Assembly: GCA_030524175.1 (NCBI GenBank)
Contig: JAUNHC010000017.1
Location: forward strand, 51,720-115,719
Direction: 5' to 3'
Origin: Eubacteriales bacterium
GTDB lineage: Bacteria; Bacillota; Clostridia; Lachnospirales; Lachnospiraceae
Length of the DNA: 64,000 nt
The notes beneath the pieces are model-generated. The model was not told where the DNA came from. It was given only the letters and a program-made list of their open reading frames with translations, and searched no databases. The position numbers and the translations under genes are program-made. How positions within the stretch are numbered: position 1 is the first letter of the stretch; every line of letters begins with the position of its first letter. Positions 26,585 to 34,299 of this stretch are shown here, one piece after another.

Positions 26585-27820
26585 ATGCATTTACCAAGCG
26601 TTGACACTCTCAAAAACATTTACGGAGAAGAAAAGAAGAGCATTGAAAGATTCCGGAAGCTGGGAGACTGCTTTAAGGAACATTTTGGTACGGAAGAGAT
26701 AGAATTTTTCTCCGCACCGGGACGGACTGAAATCATAGGAAACCATACAGACCATAACGGCGGGAAAATATTGGCTGCCAGCATTGACATGGATACTGTA
26801 GGCGCAGCATATCCAAACAATACCTCAGTGATACATATAGTGAGTGAAGGATACAAAAATGAGATCATTGTGGATTTGAAGGAAATCAGCAAAGCGCCAA
26901 AATGCCAGGGGACTGTATCTCTTGTGGCAGGTATGATGGAGGCGGCAGAGAAATTCGGTTTCCAAACAGGCGGTTTTTCTGCTTATGTATCAACGAATGT
27001 CATCGGTGCAGCAGGGGTGAGTTCTTCTGCTTCTTTTGAGATGCTGATCTGCTGTATCATCAATTATTTTTTCAATCAGGGAAAGATGGAAGAGATTGAT
27101 TATGCCCGTATTGGGCAGTATGCAGAGAATGTATATTGGGAGAAAGCGTCCGGCCTTATGGACCAGATGGCCTGTGCCGTAGGCGGTACGATCCTTTTGG
27201 ATTTTTCCAGGCCAAGGGAAGAACTTTACAGTAAGGTAGACTTCTCATTCGGACAGATGGGATATGACCTTGTGATTGTGAACACAGGGAAGGGTCATGC
27301 GGATTTAAGCGAGGAATATTCATCCATTCCCATGGAAATGAAAGAAGCGGCGGCTGTGATGGGGGCAGACATTCTTGGGGAACGGAGTCTGAAAGAGTTT
27401 ATGCCCCATATCAAGGAGATGGACAATGACAGGTCTGTTCTGCGTGCACTTCACTTTTTCCAGGAGAACAAGAGGGTGGAACAGGCCATGGATGCTATAG
27501 ACAAAGGTGATAAAAAAGAACTTTTGCACATATTGGAAGCATCGGGAAATTCCTCATGGAAATGGCTGCAGAATTGTTACGCAGTATCTGACTGTAAAGA
27601 CCAGAAGGTGTCTTTAACTTTGGCGCTCACAGAAATATTCCTTGAAACCATCCAGGATGGATGCTGCAGAGTTCACGGCGGAGGGTTTGCCGGTGTTATT
27701 ATGGCTGTTGTTCCAAAGGGACGCACAGAAGAGTATGTGGGATATATTTCACAGTATGTGGGAGAGGATAATGTTTATCCGATGAATATACGGCAGTGTG
27801 GGGCGTTGCATTTGGAGTGA
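26585..27820 (+). CDS. galK: Galactokinase
   Basis: A 411-residue GHMP kinase that phosphorylates galactose to galactose-1-phosphate, the entry step of the Leloir pathway. It has the galactokinase signature GRTEIIGNHTDHNGG (the usual GEHTDY replaced by GNHTDH, common in this clostridial subgroup), the GHMP ATP motif VIGAAGVSSSASFE, and the C-terminal VHGGGFAGVIM. It starts at the ATG 8 nt after AAGGAGG; an upstream in-frame TAT... reading frame has no better start. No galT or galE is adjacent. Galactose released by the GH36 alpha-galactosidase at 56497-58704 is a natural substrate source. Confidence 0.92.
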   Translation: MHLPSVDTLKNIYGEEKKSIERFRKLGDCFKEHFGTEEIEFFSAPGRTEIIGNHTDHNGGKILAASIDMDTVGAAYPNNTSVIHIVSEGYKNEIIVDLKEISKAPKCQGTVSLVAGMMEAAEKFGFQTGGFSAYVSTNVIGAAGVSSSASFEMLICCIINYFFNQGKMEEIDYARIGQYAENVYWEKASGLMDQMACAVGGTILLDFSRPREELYSKVDFSFGQMGYDLVIVNTGKGHADLSEEYSSIPMEMKEAAAVMGADILGERSLKEFMPHIKEMDNDRSVLRALHFFQENKRVEQAMDAIDKGDKKELLHILEASGNSSWKWLQNCYAVSDCKDQKVSLTLALTEIFLETIQDGCCRVHGGGFAGVIMAVVPKGRTEEYVGYISQYVGEDNVYPMNIRQCGALHLE

Positions 27821-27832
27821 TGAGAAGGGGAC

Positions 27833-28125
27833 GCTTTTGGGGAAGGCTGCGGCTGGGGCAGGCTGTGTGTGAAATGGCGGCGGTGCGTTCGTTTCGCATG
27901 GAATCACTAAGCGGCTGAGTCAGACTGTTTTGTCGGATCGGTCGCCAACTCGGAAAATTTTCTGATGAAAATTTTCCTCAGACAGGGCTTCCTTGCTTTT
28001 GTGCCTGTAGCACAAAAGCACCTCGGCGCAGTCTGCCTCACCCGCTAAGTGATTCCAAATGCTTACTCTAAGCACCTTCGCCTTTTCACTCACAGCCCGC
28101 CCCAGCCGCAGCCTTCCCCAAAAGC
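27833..28125. repeat. 293-bp imperfect inverted repeat with nested hairpins
   Basis: The outer 27 bp (27833-27859) are an exact reverse complement of 28099-28125, and similarity continues inward through GGAATCACT (27900-27908, with 28048-28056) to about 27925/28030. The middle holds two perfect hairpins: GGAAAATTTTC/GAAAATTTTCC (27952-27977) and GCTTTTGTGC/GCACAAAAGC (27995-28019). No open frame of note is present. It accounts for most of the 521-nt gap between galK and larB. A MITE-like element or a structured RNA are both possible. Confidence 0.85.
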
Positions 28126-28249
28126 TGGCGGTTCAAGGCGGGACGTGATATGGCGTGAAATAGATAATGGACTCATTCTTTATAATGGTGTATAATTTTC
28201 TTGACTTGGAGTGCACTTCAGGGAGTATGATTATGAAAATTTCCCTGTT

Positions 28250-28286
28250 TAGAACTTGTTGGAATGAATTTTCAAACATGCTCTAA
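28250..28286. repeat. Dispersed palindromic repeat, copy 2
   Basis: TAGAACTTGTT, the shared 15-mer GGAATGAATTTTCAA (28261-28275), then ACATGCTCTA. The ends pair imperfectly. It lies 56 nt before the larB start. Confidence 0.6.
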
Positions 28287-28341
28287 TATAGGGAGGCGGA
28301 TTGGGTTGATCTGTGATGATAATGTAAAGGATGAGGTGTGT

Positions 28342-29088
28342 ATGGAAACAAGAGATGTTCTTATGAAATTAAAGAGGGATGAGATCAGTCTGGAGGAGGC
28401 GGAGAGTTTTTTTCGGAAAGAGCCTTTTGAAGAGATGGGGTATGCCAAGCTCGATTCCCACCGGGAGGTGCGTTCCGGTTTTCCGGAGGTGATTTATTGC
28501 AGCAGAAAGGCGGACAGTCATCTTCTGGATATTTTTCAGAGACTGTATGAGGAAAACGGGGAGGTGTTCGGCACCAGAGCCAGTCAGCATCAGTATGAGC
28601 TGATACGCGAGAAATATCCTCAGGTTGTTTATGACGAACTTTCCCATATCATTAAGATTGAAAAAGAGGGGAAAGAGCTTAAAGGAAAAATTGCTGTCTG
28701 TACGGCAGGAACAGCGGATATTTCTGTCGCGGAGGAAGCAGCACAGACAGCGGAGTATTTTGGTTCCCATGTGGAGCGGATTTATGATGTCGGTGTGAGT
28801 GGTATCCACAGGCTTTTCCACAGACTTGACACCATTCAGAGTGCAAACTGTGTGGTGGCAGTGGCCGGAATGGAAGGGGCACTTGCCAGTGTTCTTGGCG
28901 GGCTTGTGGATAAGCCTGTAATTGCCGTTCCTACTTCAGTGGGATATGGAGCAAGTATGAACGGACTTTCTGCACTTCTCACAATGATCAATTCCTGTGC
29001 AAACGGGATTGCTGTCGTCAATATTGACAATGGATATGGTGCCGGTTATATAGCAACTCAGATTAACCGCATGGCTGTCCATGACTAA
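28342..29088 (+). CDS. larB: LarB, nickel-pincer cofactor biosynthesis protein
   Basis: A 248-residue protein of the LarB/PurE-like family, which carboxylates and hydrolyses the pyridinium ring of nicotinate adenine dinucleotide in the first step of nickel-pincer nucleotide synthesis. Recognisable regions are FPEVIYCSRKADSHLLDIF, IAVCTAGTADISVAEEAAQTAEYFG, DVGVSGIHRLF, VVAVAGMEGALASVLGGLVDKPVIAVPTSVGYG and the C-terminal INSCANGIAVVNIDNGYGAG. The start at 28342 follows GGATGAGG and gives normal family length; the in-frame ATG at 28264 lies in the repeat. LarC, LarE and the racemase are not in the window. Confidence 0.93.
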   Translation: METRDVLMKLKRDEISLEEAESFFRKEPFEEMGYAKLDSHREVRSGFPEVIYCSRKADSHLLDIFQRLYEENGEVFGTRASQHQYELIREKYPQVVYDELSHIIKIEKEGKELKGKIAVCTAGTADISVAEEAAQTAEYFGSHVERIYDVGVSGIHRLFHRLDTIQSANCVVAVAGMEGALASVLGGLVDKPVIAVPTSVGYGASMNGLSALLTMINSCANGIAVVNIDNGYGAGYIATQINRMAVHD

Positions 29089-29160
29089 AACAGTCCTGGA
29101 AAATGGAAAAATATAGAAAAAAATTTGCAATCTGCCGGATTATATTGCATAATAAAATAA

Positions 29161-29259
29161 GATGATGCCAGGGTCAAAAGGTCAAACAACACATACTCGC
29201 ATACTTAAGATTCAATTAAGTCCGGGAAGGGAAGTACCTGCCCTGGCATCTTTTTGACC
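29161..29259 (+). ncRNA. Candidate structured leader RNA, copy 2 (pseudoknot motif)
   Basis: Stem 1 is GATGCCAGGG (29164-29173) with CCCTGGCATC (29241-29250), 10 bp perfect. Stem 2 is GGTCAAA (29180-29186) with TTTGACC (29253-29259). A small hairpin CTTAA/TTAAG (29204-29220) lies between. Stem 1 is followed by TTTTT, so it can also act as a terminator. The element ends 38 nt before the GGDEF-EAL start. It shares its core with 25027-25093 on the other strand. Confidence 0.5.
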
Positions 29260-29297
29260 GTGACATCGTGTTAATGTAATAAATCGAAAGGTATAGC

Positions 29298-31256
29298 GTG
29301 ACAACAATGGAGTTAATTACAGAATATCTGGCCCTGGTGATTATTGTCATTCTGACCATGTTTTTCTATGAGAAAAAGAGTATTCCGGCATCGTGGTTTT
29401 CCCTTTATCGGTGGTGCCTTGCGCTTCCTGCCTTATCCATTCTGGTGGACATTATCTGTGTTGTTCTTATGGATGTGGAAGAGGTGCCCCATTGGCTTAA
29501 CATGCTTCTCAACAGCAGCTATTTTCTGCTCAGCGTGCTGACCTGTTCAGTAATGGCACTGTTCCTGTTTGGAAAAATACTGGAGCATGTTTACGACAAA
29601 CACTGTATGGACAGAGCTAAGAATGTGGTCATGATCCTAACAGGGATTTTTTTGATCATACTTGTTACAAACTTTTATACAAAATGGCTGTTTTGGTTTG
29701 ATCAGCAGGGGCATTATCACAGAGGAATATTAAATCACGCAGGGTATTATGTAATGTTGGCGGAGGGGTTTTTTATTCTCCTTTGTTATCATAAAAATCG
29801 TTCCAGTGTTGGAAATATGGTTTCACGTGCTCTGAAAATGACAGTGGGAGTTACCTTTTTTCTAGCAGTGATCCAAATGATGTTTCCTAATATTATGCTT
29901 AACGGCACTTTGATGGCATATGCTGATATGATATTTTTTATTCATTTTCAGAGCCAACGGGTAGGGTTTGACACGCTTACTGGGCTTGGGAACAGAAAGC
30001 GGTTTCTGGATGAGCTTTCCCTTCGGCTGAACAGCGGACAGCAGTTTCAGATTGTTCTTGTTTCCCTGAGAAATATGGATGCCGTGAATAAGAAATACGG
30101 TTCTAAATGCGGAGATGAGCTGCTGTATTCTGTGGGGGCTTCGCTGGATAATCTGGACAATGAGGTGAACGCATTCAGGTTCGGAAATGTGACCTTTGCT
30201 GTTTTCTGCCCTTACTGGACAGAGGAGCAGGCAGATAAGAATGTGAAACAGATAAGAGACAGGATGGAGGGGCTATGGCAGATAGGAAACTTTTCCGCCC
30301 ATGTTTCTTTCCGATGGGGCAATCTCATTCACAGAAATGAGCCATGGCAGCCTGCTGAGGTCACGGAATTTCTGGAATATATGCTCTGGTACATGAAGAC
30401 CGAGAAAATAAAAAGTATAGATTTCAACGAAGAGACGGAGTACAGGGTGCGCTACCGCAATGAGCTTATCCACCTGGTGAGAAATGCGGTGGAGGAAGGG
30501 CGTTTTACAGTTTGGTTTCAGCCGGTATATGATTTAGGGACTTGCGGGTTCAGTTCTGCGGAAGCATTGGTGCGGCTGTGGGACCGTAAATACGGAATGA
30601 TTTCGCCGGGAGAATTTATTCCTCTTGCAGAGGATATCGGGTTGGTGGAGGATATCAACTGGATCGTTCTGGATAAGGTATGCCGTTTTTGGAAGGAGAA
30701 TCCTGAACTTCCCCTTCATTCCATTTCTGTCAATATGTCAATGCCCCAGCTTCTGGATGAAAACTTTCCTCAGAAGGTGGAGGATCTCTTAGACAAATAT
30801 GGGATTTCAAGGGAAAAAATCCGGCTGGAGATGACTGAGCGGGTAACCCTTTCTGATGGGGCTTATGTGAAAGAAATGATGAAGAAGCTTGCCGATAAAG
30901 GGGTGTTTTTCTACCTGGATGATTTTGGTATCGGATATTCCAATTTCACCAGTGCCCTGCAGCTTCCCTATGAGTGTATCAAGCTGGATAAGAGCCTTAT
31001 GGATAGTCTGGAAGCAAACGAACAGAACTTCAGGATTGTGAGGACCGTGACGGATGTTTTCCATGATATCGGCTGCCAGGTGATCGCAGAAGGGATAGAG
31101 ACTGAACAGCAGGCAGACATGGCTGCAAAAATGGGTATGGACAAGATCCAGGGGTTCTATTTTGCAAAACCTATGCCAGGAGAAAAACTGGTGGATTTTC
31201 TGAAAGAGCCGGCGGATCGAAATATGGATCAGCCCGTCCAGCCACATATGCAGTGA
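29298..31256 (+). CDS. 7TM-type GGDEF-EAL protein with degenerate GGDEF; probable c-di-GMP phosphodiesterase
   Basis: A 652-residue protein: about seven hydrophobic segments in residues 1-215, a GGDEF-fold domain (FDTLTGLGNRKRF onward) whose signature reads G296-N-V-T-F300, and an EAL domain with E422-A-L. The EAL set is complete: SVNMS, MTER, LDDFGIGYS, KLDKS, AEGIETEQQ and IQGFYFAKP. It should therefore degrade c-di-GMP, with the GGDEF relic possibly binding GTP. GTG at 29298 follows GAAAGG by about 6 nt. It is the paralogue of the protein at 53621, with the EAL at the same residue number. The membrane part is probably a ligand sensor. Confidence 0.88.
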   Translation: MTTMELITEYLALVIIVILTMFFYEKKSIPASWFSLYRWCLALPALSILVDIICVVLMDVEEVPHWLNMLLNSSYFLLSVLTCSVMALFLFGKILEHVYDKHCMDRAKNVVMILTGIFLIILVTNFYTKWLFWFDQQGHYHRGILNHAGYYVMLAEGFFILLCYHKNRSSVGNMVSRALKMTVGVTFFLAVIQMMFPNIMLNGTLMAYADMIFFIHFQSQRVGFDTLTGLGNRKRFLDELSLRLNSGQQFQIVLVSLRNMDAVNKKYGSKCGDELLYSVGASLDNLDNEVNAFRFGNVTFAVFCPYWTEEQADKNVKQIRDRMEGLWQIGNFSAHVSFRWGNLIHRNEPWQPAEVTEFLEYMLWYMKTEKIKSIDFNEETEYRVRYRNELIHLVRNAVEEGRFTVWFQPVYDLGTCGFSSAEALVRLWDRKYGMISPGEFIPLAEDIGLVEDINWIVLDKVCRFWKENPELPLHSISVNMSMPQLLDENFPQKVEDLLDKYGISREKIRLEMTERVTLSDGAYVKEMMKKLADKGVFFYLDDFGIGYSNFTSALQLPYECIKLDKSLMDSLEANEQNFRIVRTVTDVFHDIGCQVIAEGIETEQQADMAAKMGMDKIQGFYFAKPMPGEKLVDFLKEPADRNMDQPVQPHMQ

Positions 31257-31274
31257 TGAAGACGCATATAATAG

Positions 31275-31304
31275 AAGGCATTGCCGAAAAGCCGGCAGTG
31301 CCTT
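31275..31304 (+). terminator. Hairpin terminator after the GGDEF-EAL gene
   Basis: A 12-bp stem AAGGCATTGCCG / CGGCAGTGCCTT (one G-U pair) with loop AAAAGC, followed by TTGTG. The T-run is weak. Confidence 0.65.
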
Positions 31305-31389
31305 TTGTGCTGTCAGGCATGGAGTGATGTCAGACTTGGACAGGAGGGTACGTGGACTTTCGGCAGGTTGTGAGAAAGGGAGGATGTAT

Positions 31390-32313
31390 TTGACAAAATT
31401 CCGGTATTCCTACGAGCAGATGATGAGAAGACTGGACGTTCTGGAGAAATCATCAGGAAGATGGATGAGAAAAAGAGTCTTGGAGATAAGCGCTGACGGG
31501 CGTCCTATTGTGGAAGCCATATTGGGGGAGGAAAGTGCGCCCCGGCATGTTTTGATACATGCGGGTATCCATGGGAGGGAGTACCTGAACACAGCGTTGG
31601 TGCTCCGGCAGATGGAGGATTATTTTTCGGAAGAATGGGAAGATCAAAGGCGGGATGATATTTGTTTCCACGTGATCCCCATGGTGAATCCCGATGGCTG
31701 TACACTCAGCCAGGAAGGGCTTTCGGGAATTCAGACTCAGGAGGTGAGAGAACGGCTGGAGGGCTGGTTTCAGCAGGCAGGAGAGAAGGGCATAAGAGTT
31801 CCGGAAAAAATATTTTTCGAAAAATGGAAGTCCAATGCCAGAGGAGTTGACATTAACAGGAATTTTGGGGTAGGATGGGAGGAGTACGAAGGGCCGGAAG
31901 CGCCTTGCGGGGAAGGATTTAAAGGATATGCCCCGGAGGAGGAGGCTGAGACGAGGGCTGTACTGAAGGTGGGCAGAGAATATCCTATCGGATGCTGTAT
32001 TGCCTATCATTCTTCCGGAAATCTGATTTATTGGGACTATGGAAGCAAAGACTGGGTGTATGAAGCAGATAAGTTGCTGGCGGGGATGCTGGGCCGAGAA
32101 ACCGGTTATGAACTGCATTCCACTGTGGCAGATCACACAGACCAGGCGGGATGCAGTGATTATTTTGTGTTGGGCTGCGGTATTCCGGCAGTTACGGTGG
32201 AGACGGGGAAGGCAGACTGTCCCCTTCCGGCTGAAGAGTTTCCTGAAATCTATGCGTGCAACAGGGGTGTATGGCAGTCTGCGGCCGGATTTTTGGGGCT
32301 CAGGCACATATAG
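31390..32313 (+). CDS. M14-family zinc carboxypeptidase, probable gamma-D-glutamyl peptidase
   Basis: About 307 residues of the M14 metallocarboxypeptidase fold. Zinc ligands are H61 and E64 (IHGREY) and H207 (AYHSSG); the catalytic Glu is E271 (TVETGK) and the substrate Arg lies in DINRNFGVGW. Bacterial members of this type often cleave gamma-D-Glu-diamino-acid bonds of peptidoglycan peptides. No signal peptide is visible, so it probably acts on recycled muropeptides in the cytoplasm. AGGGAGG (31377-31383) abuts an ATG at 31384 but lies 6 nt from the in-frame TTG at 31390, which I prefer; longer starts to 31324 are possible. Confidence 0.85.
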   Translation: MTKFRYSYEQMMRRLDVLEKSSGRWMRKRVLEISADGRPIVEAILGEESAPRHVLIHAGIHGREYLNTALVLRQMEDYFSEEWEDQRRDDICFHVIPMVNPDGCTLSQEGLSGIQTQEVRERLEGWFQQAGEKGIRVPEKIFFEKWKSNARGVDINRNFGVGWEEYEGPEAPCGEGFKGYAPEEEAETRAVLKVGREYPIGCCIAYHSSGNLIYWDYGSKDWVYEADKLLAGMLGRETGYELHSTVADHTDQAGCSDYFVLGCGIPAVTVETGKADCPLPAEEFPEIYACNRGVWQSAAGFLGLRHI

Positions 32314-32414
32314 GGGAGGATGGATAAAGGAAGAATCCGGTATACGGAAAGGAGTCCCTGTAAAATAAAAAAATACTATATTCATGCAGAATTGCAGAAA
32401 GGACAAAAGAGAAA

Positions 32415-33299
32415 ATGAAATGGATTATGGCGCCACTTGTGGGGGCATTGATTGGACTTTTGACAAACGGGCTGGCTATCAAGATGTTATTCCGGCCATT
32501 TAAACCTGTCTTTATAGGGAAATTCAGGGTTCCGTTTACCCCGGGGCTGATACCTAAAGAGAGGAAGCGTATTGCCCAGGCGGTGGGACAGGTGATCGGG
32601 AGAAGCCTGTTGGACAGCGATACGCTGAAGAATGCCTTATGTTCTCAGAATATGGAGACTGCATTCAGGGAAAAGGCGGGAAATTATATACAGAAACTGG
32701 AGGAATCTCCTGATAATGTGGAGCAGTATTTAGATCGGAAACATTTTCTTGCTGTGGCAGAGGGAGTGAAGGAGAAAGCCCTTGCAACCTTTCCTGATTA
32801 TGCGGCCCATAAGCTTTCTTCGGATGATATGGGACACAGGATCATCGACATGGTCATGACCGATGTGGTGGAAAATTTAGGGCCTATGGTTAAAATGGTG
32901 GCCAAACCTGCACTGGAAGCGTCAAGGGAGTCTCTGGGGAACACTATCAATACATGGATCGATGAGAAGATGCCCGGTCTTGTTTCTGAGTATCTGGAGA
33001 AGAGCTACCGGGGGCTGATGGAGAGTCCTGTGAAGGATGCGGGCGCCAGTCTTCGGAAGCACGAAAAGGAGCTTGAGGATTATCTGTGGAAAATGTATCA
33101 GGAGCTTATGGAGAAAAAGGCGGCAGAGCTGGTTGCAGTATTGGATATTCCAACGATCATTGAAGAGAAAATCGCTGTTTTTGATATGGAAGAGCTGGAA
33201 CATCTGATCCTGGAAATCTCCCAGAAAGAATTGAATTCTCTTGTGTGGCTGGGTGGTATCCTGGGAATGCTCATAGGATTTATCAATGCATTCTTCTGA
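32415..33299 (+). CDS. DUF445-family membrane protein
   Basis: A 294-residue protein of the YheB-like DUF445 family. An N-terminal helix (APLVGALIGLLTNGLAIKMLFRP) and a C-terminal helix (LGGILGMLIGFINAFF) anchor a long, mainly helical soluble region. The conserved FRPFKPVFIGKFRVPFTPGLIPKERKRIA segment follows the first helix and identifies the family. The function is unknown; related spore-former proteins are linked to sporulation or envelope assembly. Neighbours in the same orientation are a peptidase and an HdeD-like protein, which adds little. Confidence 0.88.
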   Translation: MKWIMAPLVGALIGLLTNGLAIKMLFRPFKPVFIGKFRVPFTPGLIPKERKRIAQAVGQVIGRSLLDSDTLKNALCSQNMETAFREKAGNYIQKLEESPDNVEQYLDRKHFLAVAEGVKEKALATFPDYAAHKLSSDDMGHRIIDMVMTDVVENLGPMVKMVAKPALEASRESLGNTINTWIDEKMPGLVSEYLEKSYRGLMESPVKDAGASLRKHEKELEDYLWKMYQELMEKKAAELVAVLDIPTIIEEKIAVFDMEELEHLILEISQKELNSLVWLGGILGMLIGFINAFF

Positions 33300-33387
33300 T
33301 AAGCACAAAGTCTGAAAACAGCAATTTTTTATAGACGAAAAAGGAGAAAAGCGGTATACTATCTGAAAAGGGAAGGAGACTTTAAAT

Positions 33388-34221
33388 ATGGGGAAAAAGC
33401 TGTCTAAAATTCTGAAAGGCCAGGCTGCATCGTCTGCCTTTTATATTCTGTTCGGTCTGTGTCTTGTTTTGATGCCGGAGAAGATGGTAGGTATTATCTG
33501 TAAGGTGATATTCGGGCTGGTGCTCATAGGAGCAGGCTGCTACCATATTTATATTTATGTGCGTGAGAAAGAGAAGGCTACGATGCTGGACTTGTTTTCC
33601 GGTGTCATCGTGCTTGTTATCGGAGGGTTTTTATTCTATACGCCCCAGGTGGTTATGAAGCTGCTTCAATATTTATTGGGGGCCTTTGTGCTGGTGGACA
33701 GTATTTGGAGTATTCAGGGAAGCCTGAAGCTGAAAAAAAGAGGAAAAGAGCAGTGGAAGATACTGTTCTTTGGAAGTTTGATTTTTGTTGTAATGGGCAT
33801 TGCTATTATGGTGAATCCATTCTCACAGGTTAGAAATACTGTGATCTTTGCAGGCTGGGTATTCTTATGCAATGGTGCGGCTGATGTGGCATTCCTTATT
33901 TATCTGAGAAAGGGAATGAAAGAAATTACAGAGCCCGAAGAGACACAGGAGCATAAAGACCAGGTACAGGCAGTCAGACCGGAGCACGAGGAATGGCAGG
34001 ACTCCTGGAAAGATGAGAATAAAGGGTCAGAGCCTGTCAGTGAAGTGTCTGAAGGATATGAGAATGAGGATGAAATAATGGATGGCAGCTGGCATCAGGA
34101 GGAAAGGGAAGACAGCAGTATTGTCCCGGAGGAGAAAGCTGCCGGTGAGGTTTCAGATGAGAAGCCGGAAGAGGTAAATGCTCCGGAAGAGGCAGAAATT
34201 ATTGAAGAGTGGAAGGATTGA
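33388..34221 (+). CDS. HdeD-like (DUF308) membrane protein with acidic tail
   Basis: A 277-residue protein. Residues 1-180 contain six hydrophobic segments in the paired pattern of HdeD/DUF308 proteins (YILFGLCLVLMPEKMVGIICKVIFGLVLIGAG, then FSGVIVLVIGGFLFYTP). Residues 185-277 form a strongly acidic, Glu-rich, probably disordered tail (EEREDSSIVPEEKAAGEVSDEKPEE). HdeD is linked to acid resistance in enterobacteria, but that role is not established in Firmicutes. AAGGAGAC precedes the ATG. The acidic tail is the unusual part. Confidence 0.8.
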   Translation: MGKKLSKILKGQAASSAFYILFGLCLVLMPEKMVGIICKVIFGLVLIGAGCYHIYIYVREKEKATMLDLFSGVIVLVIGGFLFYTPQVVMKLLQYLLGAFVLVDSIWSIQGSLKLKKRGKEQWKILFFGSLIFVVMGIAIMVNPFSQVRNTVIFAGWVFLCNGAADVAFLIYLRKGMKEITEPEETQEHKDQVQAVRPEHEEWQDSWKDENKGSEPVSEVSEGYENEDEIMDGSWHQEEREDSSIVPEEKAAGEVSDEKPEEVNAPEEAEIIEEWKD

Positions 34222-34299
34222 CAGGGGAATAGAGCAGTCCCGGCCATAATGTCCGGTGAAGTATACAGTAAGAAAATATCAGGCAAAGGTGGACAGGCG

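Noticed and set aside
27833-28125. Insertion sequence or group II intron
   Set aside because: The element is only 293 bp, codes for nothing and shows no intron domain V or transposase; only the inverted repeat itself is supported.
29089-29297. A known c-di-GMP (GEMM-I or GEMM-II) riboswitch upstream of the GGDEF-EAL gene
   Set aside because: The conserved GEMM core sequences are absent; the structure seen is different and was reported as unclassified.
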